Position numbers and translations under genes: made by a program. This document shows positions 22,101 through 33,011 of a stretch of DNA of 58,185 nucleotides, piece after piece. Below the pieces are notes generated by a model that worked only from the letters and a program-made list of their open reading frames with translations, made no database searches and was not told the DNA's origin. Origin of the DNA: Mycoemilia scoparia (lineage: Eukaryota > Kickxellomycota > Kickxellomycetes > Kickxellales > Kickxellaceae); the NCBI GenBank assembly GCA_027575805.1, contig JANBPU010000102.1, positions 1-58,185 of the forward strand, in the 5' to 3' direction. The first letter of the stretch is position 1; every line of letters starts with the position of its first letter.

Positions 22101-24376
22101 TTGGTAAAATTGATCCAATAAGGAAACTTCATATTCGCTGTGTTCCTCTGCCCTCAGGAGACTCGCCTCATCGAATTGCTCACCAAACATCTACCCAAAC
22201 ATTGGGTGTTCTTATTATATCTGTCAATGATGATTATCAATTAGCCGGTGCGGACCATGACAGCTATGGTATATTGAGATTATCATCTAATTCCACCCCT
22301 GGTATCAACACATTGCCTCCACCAGAACTCGGTAAGCTAATGATAATGGATGACCAGACTTTTGATGTCATGGCAACACTTGAACTTAAACCATTCGAAC
22401 TTCCTGAAAGTATTGCATCTGTAACCATGAAGCTCCTTGATCCCACATCGTCCAATAACTCTAATGCCACACAGACATCAACACGCACACAAATTGGCCA
22501 CCATTCCATGCTAGGGTCATCGTCACCGGCAAATCACAATGCTGATGATTTATATTCCGAAATGCAAGTGGATGAACTCAAAGATCGCGATTGCAGTGGT
22601 AGTCACTACGAAGATTTCTATGTAATCGGAACATCGATTGTTCGAGAGGAAGAGGATGATGCCACAGAGGGTAGAATCCTTTTAGTAAAATACAATCCCC
22701 GAAATCGTAGGCTGACAATTGTTGATGAGTACAAGACTGATGGTGCTGTTTATCAGGTCATAAACTTCAAAGGAATGGTAGCTGCTACTTCGAAAAACAA
22801 GTTATTGTTGTTGGGATGGCAAAAGGGTGTAAAAAAGAACAGATCAGGCACTTCTTCAAGTAGTGCAAATGACCAACAAAATTTACATTCTACAACAGCA
22901 CAATCTGGCGGATCCAATCCCGATTCCAATAAAAACAGCAGTAGTAATAGTAACAATGGCGACGGAAACATTATTCAGTCTTCTTGTCATATCAAAATTC
23001 TTGCGAAATCTCCAACCCATGTTGCTTCAATTGGGCTTTCCAGCCAGGGCGAATTTTTGGCTGTTGGAGACTTAATGTCATCTGTTGCATTATTCAAATA
23101 CGAATACAATGCCGAAAAGCAGGAACATAAGCTTAGTGAAATTTCCAGGGATTATGGAAATAACTGGACGACAGCTACTGCAGCTATACCTCTTGGCGAT
23201 CAATACCAGAATTCTCAAACAGCAGCAGGGTCATTATCACTGTCACCCGGGAAAAGATCAGAAATCGCTAGCAATCCATCTACATTTGCTGGTACTTCTG
23301 CTGGCAAAAGAAGGTCATCAGTGACTTCAAAGCCGTTGTTTGAATCAACATCCGAAAATGACGAAAAGTTTGATCTATTTGGGAAAAAAACCGATGAAAG
23401 ATTCCTTATCGGCGAGAATGGAATGAATATATATAAGGTCCGCAGAGATTCAACATCAGTCAAGGAAGAGGATCGAAAAACGCTGAAAGTTGAAGGTAGC
23501 TGGCATCTTGGAGATCTCATCAACCAAATCAGACCTGGTTCATTGGTTATGGATATTCCTGATCCTGATCTACCCATTAAGCCAACGCTGATCTTTGTTA
23601 CTTTGACTGGTGCAGTTGGAGTTGTGGCGAACATTGAATCTAACAAATGTGGAAGGATTCTGGAAAGACTGCAGGCTAATATGGCCAATTTGTTGACACC
23701 AGTTGGGCTTCTTCCTCACAAAAAATGGCGTTCTTTTACTAACTTGAATCGAACATCTGATCCATTTGGATTTATTGATGGTGACCTTGTTGAAACTTTC
23801 TTGGATCTTTCTCCTGAGAAACAAAATCTTGTGTATTATGGCGGAAAACAACCAATTCATCAATCGCCATCTCCAAAGGCTAATAATAATTCAAATACTG
23901 CTGCCTCTGGTACATCATCTTCGAAGGCAATGGATATTATATTGGATGAAGGACAAGCTATAGCAGCAACAGCAAGTGGTGGTAGTAGTAGTCATGATGG
24001 TGTTTCACCTGGTTCAAGAAGAGGAAAAGATAAGGAACCAGCTAGCTCGACCGACTTGGGCACTTCGAGACAAAAGAAACGCAAAGAGCATCATGACCAC
24101 ACATTATTGTCACCAATAACAGGCGCTGGTGGTAACGAAGACTCTTCGAATGATCCCGGGTCTCGCTCACCAAATGCTTTACCCCAACAACAGACCCCCA
24201 GCCTTACCACCAATACTAATTCTATTATTAATAACTTCCAGAACCGCTTCTATCTCCCTGATGAAGAGCCATTTGTAAGAGCAGCCATCAGTACGGTGTC
24301 TAATATCGAAGCTGAAGAAAATATATCCCTTTCCCAATTGGTTAAACTTGTTGAAAGTCTATCACGCCTACATTAG
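19168..24376 (+). CDS. DDB1: DDB1-like CUL4 adaptor, enlarged by low-complexity inserts
   Basis: Two exons, 19168-19268 and 19414-24376, give 1687 aa against 1140 in human DDB1. Exon 1 encodes the typical start MQYHYVVTAHKPTSVQAAVK, and splicing joins it to AKNNVLEIY. DDB1 landmarks are present in order: GRPVEGGTITSVDP, LYGCEKPTLAILYED, QDSITFV, LLIGDEDGVLSLVVL, TCSGTGTKPSLRIVRNGIGI, KLHIRCVPL, RTSDPFGFIDGDLVETFLDL and the terminal LVKLVESLSRLH. Extra Gly/Ser/Asn-rich segments lie at residues ~180-290, ~385-410, ~1040-1100, ~1175-1220, ~1295-1350 and ~1510-1650. DDB1 bridges CUL4 to WD40 substrate receptors in nuclear ubiquitin ligases. The spacing of landmarks fits DDB1 rather than Rse1 or Cft1. 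Confidence 0.93.
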
Positions 24377-24728
24377 CATATTCACCATTTCCACTATTTC
24401 TTTACTAGCAAATTTATACAACCGCTTATATTGATTCAAATACAAAATAACCACCATGTTTTAATGACAACAATTCTGATTAGAAGACATTATTTAATAT
24501 GGGTAGCTATTTTTGAAGGGTGATCATTTGATAATAGACCCTGATCATCCATCTGGCTGTGATTTCCCCTATCAACATGCACCCTTCAAAAATTATAATC
24601 CATATGTAATATTTGGCCAGATATTTTGTATAGCTGTTACTTTTATAAAAATATATGAAGAACAAAAAAGGACAATATTCAACACACCATGTTTCTGAAT
24701 AAATGCATATATATAATAGAAAAAAGGT
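24377..24728. other. convergent 3' intergenic spacer
   Basis: This lies between the stops of DDB1 (+) and RPT3 (-), so both 3' ends fall here. A palindromic element occupies 24497-24605, about 120 bp from each stop. No gene was seen. Confidence 0.55.
24497..24605. mobile_element. MITE-like palindromic element, copy 4
   Basis: The left end is ATGGGTAGCTATTTTTGAAG and the right end CACCCTTCAAAAATTATAAT followed by CCAT. The core CATCTGGCTGTGATTTCCCC is conserved. It is flanked by TA on both sides. The outermost nine bases differ between ends while the inner repeat matches, as in other copies. Confidence 0.78.
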
Positions 24729-26065
24729 CTAACGATAAAAGTTAAAGCCATCATCGCTCTTCTTTAGGTGAATCTTGTAACCCTTTTCTAAATCTTCGTA
24801 TGTAATAACATAACGGTTATTACGAACAGCTTGCATACCGGCTTCTTGACAGATAGCAGCAATATCGGCACCGCTAAGTTTATCAGGTCTATTTACAAAG
24901 TCTTCAAGATCAACATCATCCGACAAGTTCATTTTGCCAGTAATAGTCTGGAAAATAAGACGTTTTTGGCGACGATCGGGCATAGGGAACTCAATCTTTC
25001 TGTCAAGACGGCCAGGGCGCAAAAGTGCAGGATCCAAAGTGTCAGCACGATTCGTAGCCATAATGACCTTGACATTGTCGGATTGATCAAACCCATCCAT
25101 CTGGGTAAGGAACTCAATAAGCACACGCTGGACTTCACGATCAGCACCTGTCTGGGCATCATAACGCTTAGTAGCAATGGCATCAACCTCATCAACAAAA
25201 ATAATCGAAGGAGCATTCTCTCTGGCCATACGGAACACATCTCTGACCATTCGAGGGCCTTCACCCAGATACTTTTGAACAAATTCAGAACCAACCATAC
25301 GAATGAACGCCGCAGAACTATGATGAGCAACAGCCTTAACCAACATAGTCTTACCACCACCAGGTGGACCATACAACAAAACACCACGAGGTGGATCGAT
25401 ACCAATCTGCTTATAGAGTTCAAACTGAGTCAAAGGCAGCTCAACTGCTTCTCTAATATCTTGTTTCTGGGTATCAAGACCACCAACATCACTATACGAA
25501 ACATCTGGCTTCTCATCATCACGTAACAGCGAAATACTCGAATCGGCTTCTGGTGGCAAAATCTCAACAACTGCACAAGAATGACGATGGATAGCAACCG
25601 ATGTACCGGGCTTCAACTTTTCTCTATCAATAGTTGACATAATCCGAACCAAGCTGTTTTGGCCGGAGGTTGACCCGACAATAGCCGTGTCCCTATCAAT
25701 AGGCTCCAAGAATTGACCAAGTACTAGGGGAACGGCACGAATACGCTTAACCTCTTCTTGTGAATATATCAATTCTTTGTTTAGATGTTTGTACTCGTCC
25801 TTGATAAACCCTTCCTTGATATTGAGCAATTCTAGGTGACGTTCTAGTCTTTTTAGGCGAAGGTAAAGCTCTTTTTCTGTGAGGTTCTTTTCATGGCGGA
25901 TTTCCCTTTGGAATGGAAATGCGGGCTACACACACATTGATAAATCTAAGTGGTTATAGGGGACGGGGCTATTTTACAAGCTTATATGCTAATTAAATGG
26001 GTGCATGCATTACTTACAATGTCTCCAGGTTGAGGTGTTGCTGTTTTAATACCAATTTCTTCCAT
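24729..26065 (-). CDS. RPT3: 26S proteasome regulatory ATPase Rpt3 (PSMC4)
   Basis: Two exons, 26018-26065 ([16 protein letters not shown]) and 24729-25925, give 414 aa; human PSMC4 has 418. The N-terminal coiled coil ([20 protein letters not shown]) and OB domain lead into the AAA module. Walker A reads GPPGGGKT, the pore-loop-1 region FVQKYLGEG, and Walker [15 protein letters not shown]; the Arg-finger stretch is [20 protein letters not shown]. Rpt3-specific features are [13 protein letters not shown] and a C-terminus ending FNFYR, close to the hydrophobic-Tyr-X tail that docks in the 20S alpha ring. The protein unfolds substrates in the 19S base. It is divergent from ATG12, with 465 bp between the starts. 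Confidence 0.97.
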
Positions 26066-26530
26066 CGTTTGTTTAAATATATATATTTATATATATATTA
26101 TAAATGCAAGTTTCTTTGTATGTTTGGTATTTTATAGATGAAGGTAGACTTAGTAGTGGTAATATAAGAACAAAGAGTGAGGAAATATAAAAATAAGTCA
26201 AGACCTTTAAAGATCCTCTGTGTGTTTAGAACTTTGGGTTGGGACTTGTTTGCCAACGCAATGCTTTTTGCTGCTGCTGCTGCAATAATGTCACATTTTA
26301 GTTCATGAAGTCTTAGGCTATTACAAAGCTTACGTGTCTATTGATGGCAGTAAATTTGATTTAATCAAAGCTCAATATGGGCCACATTACTTTGCCCATA
26401 ACCAGCTAAAACATGCTGCTCAAAGCTAATAGCTTGAAAATTTGTGTTAAATAGGTGTGGCTTATTTAGAATTTATATATTGAAAGAGAGAGAGGAAAAG
26501 TAGAAGGGAGAGAAAGCATAGCGCACAATA
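26066..26530. promoter_or_regulatory. divergent promoter region of RPT3 and ATG12
   Basis: A 465-bp region between two divergent starts. It holds a TA-rich tract at ~26075-26100 on the RPT3 side, a GCTGCTGCT triplet run near 26270, and a purine-rich AGAGAGAGG stretch just before ATG12. No specific factor site can be assigned with confidence. Confidence 0.45.
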
Positions 26531-27123
26531 ATGTCTAGTTCAGCAACAACAGCAGCAACTCAGCCACCCAAAAAGCCACCAAGCTCTAAAGATGCTCCCA
26601 AAAAGAGTAAGCCAACAAATAGCTAGGTCTATGAATTGGGTTCGACAAGGTTTAAACTCTTATCAATAATCAATATTTGATTCCATGTGTATTGTAGCGG
26701 TTGTCCGGTTTAGATCGATAGGAAATGCACCAATTTTAAAGAAATCGATATTCAAGATAACATCAACACAGAAACTTCAGGCATTGGTTGTGTTTTTGAG
26801 GAAGGAACTTGGATACAAACCATCTGAACCACTTGTAAGCCAGCAGCTATCGATTTAATTATTGGAATGAATTATAAAAGGTGGAAAGAATACAAATAAA
26901 TTGATGACTGTGTGTTTATTTGTAGTTTGTATATGTTAATAGCGCATTCTCACCAGCACCTGATGAAACAGTAGCTAATTTAGAAAAGGTAAATACTATG
27001 TAATAACTGCAAAATTAATAAGGTTGCAGAATTACTAACTTTATCTTGGTTTGACGACAAAAGTGCTTTGGAATAGATGGACAACTAACAATTAATTACG
27101 CAACAACTGCAGCTTGGGGATAA
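26531..27123 (+). CDS. ATG12: ATG12 ubiquitin-like autophagy protein
   Basis: Four small exons (26531-26606, 26698-26834, 26926-26988, 27064-27123) encode 111 aa. The first exon is a Thr/Pro/Lys-rich tail (MSSSATTAATQPPKKP). The ubiquitin-like fold reads RFRSIGNAPILKKSIFKITS, KLQALVVFLRKELG, LFVYVNSAFSPAPDE, then CFGIDGQLTINYATTAAWG. It ends exactly at the glycine that Atg7 and Atg10 use to conjugate Atg12 to a lysine of Atg5, so no processing protease is needed. The Atg12-Atg5 conjugate acts as part of the E3 for Atg8 lipidation. All introns are GT-AG and frame-preserving. The ORF was too fragmented to show as one reading frame. Confidence 0.94.
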
Positions 27124-27393
27124 ACATTGCTATCATCAACAAATATATAACAAGATGTTTAATCTTATAGTTTGTATTGTAAACAATTCATCACCACAAC
27201 ACTTGTTTTAGTTATAATTATGGAGAAATCATGCATAAACTCCCTTTTCAATATACTGATTGTTATTTTTAATAATGCAACAAAAAAGATGGTAGAAAAT
27301 AAAAGGTCAAAGTATAAATATATCCAAGACTTACTGCCACCCATTTATTACTTTGATCAAGTAACAATGCTGTCATTGTGATAGTCATAAACA

Positions 27394-28178
27394 CTATGTA
27401 TTGGGTTTAATGAGATCAATTCTTGGCTTCCGTGTAGGACTTCTGCTGGTATTTAGATCACTATCCTGGGCTTTACATACTACCAATTCTTCCAATTCAC
27501 TAGACGAATCTGACAAACTATCATCATCATCATTGCTACTACTACCACTATCTCCACCCTGACTTCCTTTCTTCTTTGGTTTTACGTCAAATACACCCAA
27601 TCCCAAGTCCATTTCAATATATGGTTTTTCTTCGTTTTCTATATTTTCTATGTCAACTGTACTTTTTCCCGATTCTCTCATTTTACTTTCCAATTCTTGG
27701 TTGGCCTTGGCCATTTGTGGCAAGAATTCTTGCAGCCGCGACATAACTACAGCCATTGATCGGGCAAAAAGAAAGAGATATTAGTATAAATTCATAATAG
27801 CTATGGAGATATATACGTGAAAAAATCGATACGGGCTGTGTGTATGTACTTACGATCCGATGGTGGTGGTGGCATTCTAAATGTCTTTAATTCTTTTGGT
27901 GGCGATATGGTATTTGTACTCGACCCACTTGAATCGATCTCAAATCTAGGTGGATTTTTCATTAAGTTGAGTTCTTTTTCTACATGATGATAGCAGAGAG
28001 ATCAAGTAAAATATTTTGTTAGAAAAGTTTTTGTTAAGCAATTTTGGCTTATTACCCATGTCATATAAAATGCCTGGAGTAGTCTATACTTACTGTATTT
28101 CGGTTTAGACGGAATTTCGAGGTATTCATTTCCGGACTTTGTTTTATTTGGTGAACCTTCTTCTGATTTCTTTGCCAT
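27394..28178 (-). CDS. NOPCHAP1: NOPCHAP1-like snoRNP assembly cofactor
   Basis: Three exons (28094-28178, 27854-27979, 27394-27746) encode 187 aa. The central block LQEFLPQMAKANQELESKM followed by DIENIENEEKPYIEMDLGL matches the conserved core of human NOPCHAP1 (C12orf45), which reads FLPQMARANEKL and then FNIENI...VIQMDVAL. A Ser/Asp-rich acidic stretch and a basic tail (SPTRKPRIDLIKP) follow, as in the human protein. The human protein helps bring the box C/D snoRNP protein NOP58 to the R2TP assembly machinery; the same role is inferred here. Exon 1 (MAKKSEEGSPNKTK) is lysine-rich and poorly conserved. Phase is consistent at both introns. Confidence 0.78.
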
Positions 28179-28515
28179 TGTAATTGATAATGATGATATT
28201 AATGATATAAAATACAACTTGAAAAACAAAAAATATTTGACAAAAAGTTAATCAGCCAAAAGTTGTTGGTCTTATGGGGGGTTTCAGTACTATTTCTTAA
28301 TCTTAATTATGACTGAAATCAAACTTTCCAATAATGCCATAGCCTCATTGAATACAAGTTCATAACCTAGCATACATTTAAGAGTAAATAGAGATGGCAT
28401 CAATGCGGTAAATTAAACAAACATAAAAAGTGCTTGTGGCCATTAGAACAGTCATACATCAAACATAGCTTTCCTTAATTCTCTGTAGTTTGTATATACT
28501 TATATTCTTGAACAA
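28179..28515. promoter_or_regulatory. divergent promoter region of the NOPCHAP1-like gene and RAD50
   Basis: A 337-bp AT-rich spacer between two divergent start codons. No distinct motif can be assigned by eye. Confidence 0.4.
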
Positions 28516-31500
28516 ATGTCGTCTATTGACAAGCTGTTAGTTCAAGGAATTCGCTCTTTTGACCCGCAGAATGCACAAACCCTTCAATTCTATACTCCCT
28601 TGACTCTAATTGTTGGTGAAAACGGTTCAGGAAAAACTGCAAGCATCTTTATCTTATGCCTTTCAAATACACACAATACTTACCTATATTAATTCTATTA
28701 AACTGACAACCCTTTCGTTGTTCAATGTTATAATAGACTATTATTGAATGTCTTAAATATGCAACCACTGGCGAATTGCCTCCCAATAGCAAAGGTGGTG
28801 CTTTCATACACGATCCAAAGGTAGGAAGATATTTGACTTGACCAAACAAAGCATTTCATAATACCAATACCTAGCGACAAAATAAACTGATCAAAATACA
28901 CTTATACAAAATTATTTATTAATCTCTTGTCATTACTTATATGCTTAGCTTCTCGGAGAAAACATTGTAAAGGCCCAGGTTCGCCTAATGTTTAAAGATG
29001 TTAACCAGTCGCCACTGGTTTGCTCACGATCCATTCAGCTTACTCAGAAACGTACCACGGTTGCCCAAAAGACTTTAGAGGGCGTAATCTACACTGTACC
29101 TGAACCAGGCGCTGAAAAAGAAAGCGTCAGTCTGAGGTGTTCGGATATGGATGCTGAGATGTCCAACAGATTGGGTGTCCCGCGAGCAATTCTTGACAAT
29201 GTCATATTTTGCCACCAGGAAGAAGCCAATTGGCCTCTTTCCGAACCATCGGTCCTAAAAAAGAAATTTGACGAAATATTTTCTGCGACCAGGTATACAA
29301 AAGCTCTTGACTCTATTAAACAAATCCGGAAAGACCAGACTGTCGAGGTAAAGCTACATGCAAAGGAATTAAAACATCTTGAAGAAAAGAAGGTCAAATC
29401 AGACAAAATTCGAATCGATCTCAAAAAGACACAAAAACATATCAAATCGTACCAAGAAACCATCGAAGAGCTCAATTCAGAGGAAGAAGGTGTCCATAAA
29501 CAGATAAATGAGCTCCTACAAAAGATGTCTGAATATAATGACATTAGGTATTCCATCTCCCAGCTCGAACATAGCATTCAGATTTCTCAATCCAACCATG
29601 ACGAGCTTGTTGAAACTACTCAGAAAATGAATGATTCCGAAGAAAGTTTACTAGAGATCAGGGACAACCACCAGATAAATGTAGAAACCCTAGAGCTACA
29701 ACACTCAGAAAAACGCGGACTCATAACTGAACTACAAAACAAAATCAACGAGCTGCGAAATGAAATAATGGGCATTGTCTCTGAAAAGGGTATTCTTGAG
29801 ACTGAGCAGGCCCGCTATGTTTCAAAGTCAAATAGCCTAAAAGATCTATTAAAAACAATAGTATCGGATCATGGGATCGACTGTAGTGGTATAGGCAATT
29901 CAATCGAAATTATGGAGGAGCTAGATGCAAGATACAAGGACCTTGAGTCCAAAATAACCAAAATACGAGAAATTTCAAGAAAAAAAGAAGGGGCTCTGCA
30001 AAAGGAATCCCAGGGTATCGGATCCAAAGTTGCCTCGACAAGAGAGGCAATTCGTTTTCATAGAATCCAGATTACCAACAATGAAAATGAACTGCAATCA
30101 ATGAAATACAAAGTAAAGGAATTGGGCGTATCTGAAGGAAAGATAGAGACACTAACAAAAAGGCTTGAGAAAGAGGAAGCGGACCTGGAGCAACTACGAT
30201 TATCCATAGAAGCAGAAAATGCTCAAGAAATTATAGAAGACAAGAGATCAGAATTGCAAGTAACAGAAATGGATATAAACGAGCTCAACAAGGAAATAGC
30301 ACTTCTAAACCGATCCGCTGATACACGTGCTAAATTATCTATTGAGCAAGGGAAACAAAAAGAATTTAGTGAAAAGTGTAAGTCGTTCAAGAAGAAGCTC
30401 CAATCACTAAATAATATTTCTCTTGATAAAATATCCGAGCTTGAAGAAAGGGAAAGAGAGTTACAAAATGAATTGCAAAATAGTTGCAGCTCGCTTGACA
30501 CTATCGAAAAAGGGCTCCAAAAGAAGAAGGCTGAAAAGCAGTCGATAGAAACTCGTCTAAACATGCTAACTCAGAGCAAAAAGAAATATGCCTCAGATCT
30601 AAGACAAAAAAAGCGACAAATTTCTGAAGTTTGTGAAGTAGATGAGTTTGAGAAAACCTTTGAGAATCTAAAGGAAGGGATCAATCAACTAACAGAAGAA
30701 ATTGGATTTTTCAAGAGCGCAACTGATATGTATAGTACCTATATTGAAACATCCGAAAAAGAACGAATTTGTCCCCTCTGTAACCGCGACTTCCCACAAG
30801 AGAAGGACCTCTTGGAATTCATTTCTAAGCTTCGGATTGATTATAAAAAGGCGCCAGTAGAAATGATTCGCACCCAAGAATCCCTCAAGGATATTACCTA
30901 TCGCTATAACACCATACAATCGCTACAGCCCATCTTCCAGGACATACAGCGACTACAAAACGAAACAATACCAGATCTGGATAAGCAAATATCTGACTTA
31001 GAGACTGACCTCCTTGATGCAACAGCAGACCTTTCGCAAATGGAGGAAGATGTCAATGATTCCAGAAAAAAGCTTGAGAGTATAGAAGCAAACCAAGATA
31101 TTGTCCAGAAATACATCGAATCCTTGAAACTGCTTGAAGATATAGAAAACACCATACATGACCTTGAAGAATCTTTGGAAGCGACTGGCTCTCTAAAAAC
31201 TCTTGACGAATGCTACAAAGATCTTGAATCATTGCAGACACTAAACCGCAACCTCAGACAAGAAGTTGATAACCTAAGTAATGATAGGCATAAAAAGCAG
31301 CTCCAATGGTCTGAAAGCGAAGGGAGGGTTCGAGATATAAACAGCCTAATTACAAAAGAGCAATCCAAAATCGCTGAAAGAGACAGAATCATCGACCAAA
31401 TAAAACAGCTTGAGGCCAGTACCAAGACTGAACTCGAAAAGATTAGTGAACTTGAACCAACCCTTGCTAATATGGAATACAAGTTTGAAGAAATTCAGAC

Positions 31501-32767
31501 AAAGATCGAAGATCTTCGGAACAAAGCAGAAGCTGAGCAGCAGGAAATAAACACTAGCATTAGAAAAATCGAAAAAAGTCGTGATGAGCTAAAGAATCTG
31601 CTATTCGAAATCGAAGGCTTTGATAGCAAGAACCTGGAGAAAAACATACGGGTCAATAAGGATCTCCACAAAGAAGCGACCAAGAAAATGGAGGTTCTTA
31701 ATCGGGATTTATCCAAAGCTGAGGAGCAGTGGAAGAAAATTGATCACCAGCTCAACAACCTCAAAGAATACGAGAGAGCAGTTTCTGACAACTTGAAAAT
31801 TTATAATTATCAGAGAGAATTGCAAAAGCAATTTAAACAAAAAGACGAGCTGATGGTAAAATTGAAAGAATTGGAAGGAAAGATGAGCTTAGGTAGTGAT
31901 GACAATGACAATGGCGAAGAGGAAAGTGATGATGAGAATCATCAACCTTCAGGAAGAAACTATAATCGAAACAAGTCGAAATCGCCTTTATACAAAAAGC
32001 CAAAAAAGATGACATATGACGAGAGGATGCAGAACCTGAAGCAACGCCATTCAAAAGCAATTTCGGAAAAGGCAGGATTGTTGGGTGAAGTCAAACAGCT
32101 TGAAGACCAAGCAAGACGGTATGAGTATGAACTCCGGTCAGACTACAAAAACATTGAAAAGGAATACCGAGACCAATCCATTGTTCACAAAACCAGTGAG
32201 GTGGCAAACAAAGACTTGGAAAAATACTCAAAGGCACTAGACAACGCCATTATGGAATATCATTCCCTAAAGATGCAAGAAATCAATAAAATCATTCGAG
32301 AGCTCTGGTATCGAACATACCGAGGAACAGACATTGAAACCATAGAAATCAGATCTCAAAATGATGGAAAATCAACGCGCTCATACAATTATCGGGTTGT
32401 GATGATAAAGAATGGTCAGGCCATTGATATGAGAGGAAGATGTAGTGCTGGTCAAAAAGTTATGACATCTCTCATTATTAGGTTGGCATTGGCAGAAACA
32501 TTTGGGCAAAACTGTGGAATTCTTGCTCTAGACGAACCAACAACAAATCTTGACCGAGCCAATATCAAGAGCTTTGCTGAGAATTTGATAAAGATAATTG
32601 AGGCGCGTAGAAAACAGAGTAACTTCCAGCTAATTGTTATTACTCATGATGAAGATTTTTTGCAACTTATTGGACGATCAGAGTTTGCGGATTATTATTG
32701 GCGAGTATCCAAGAATGATATGCAAAGGTCTTCTGTTAAAAAGATGGAAATAGCATATTCAGGCTGA
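28516..32767 (+). CDS. RAD50: RAD50, ABC-type ATPase of the Mre11 complex
   Basis: Three exons (28516-28638, 28737-28820, 28949-32767) encode 1341 aa, normal for Rad50. The Walker A segment VGENGSGKT ends exon 1 and continues as [12 protein letters not shown] in exon 2. That junction is a GC-AG intron (donor GCAAGC). The Q-loop region [13 protein letters not shown] is intact. Long coiled coils flank the zinc hook CPLC at residues ~677-680. The C-terminal half has the ABC signature [20 protein letters not shown], Walker [14 protein letters not shown] and the His switch VITHDEDF. Rad50 with Mre11 and Nbs1/Xrs2 tethers and processes double-strand breaks. The stop is TGA; a palindromic element begins 13 bp downstream. 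Confidence 0.97.
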
Positions 32768-32779
32768 AAAATAGAGCGC

Positions 32780-32900
32780 ATGGGTTATCTATTTTTGGAG
32801 GGTGAACGTTTGCTAATAAGCTGTGATCGCTAGTTTGGTTGTGTTTGCCCCTATAATCGTTGGCCACCAAAAGATACCCTTCGAAAATTATGATCCAAAT
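32780..32900. mobile_element. MITE-like palindromic element, copy 5
   Basis: It lies just beyond the RAD50 stop codon, so probably in its 3' UTR. The left end is ATGGGTTATCTATTTTTGGA and the right end ACCCTTCGAAAATTATGATC. The core GGTTGTGTTTGCCCCTATAA is conserved. Flanking TA is not preserved, suggesting an older copy. Confidence 0.75.
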
Positions 32901-33011
32901 AGCTGGTTATTATTGAACAATTAAAGTATATTAGTTTTTTTTATAAATATTCAAAAGGACGAAATATCTGTGAATCATCCCATTCGCACCACAACCACTA
33001 CTACAGTGATA

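Noticed and set aside
24831..25526. A 231-codon plus-strand ORF opposite RPT3
   Set aside because: It is antisense to a highly conserved AAA ATPase and has no domain of its own; its openness follows from the codon use of RPT3.
26237..26262. TTTGCCAAC near RPT3, close to the yeast Rpn4 site (PACE)
   Set aside because: One mismatch in a 9-base motif, no similar site seen by RPN13, and it is not known that this fungus has Rpn4.
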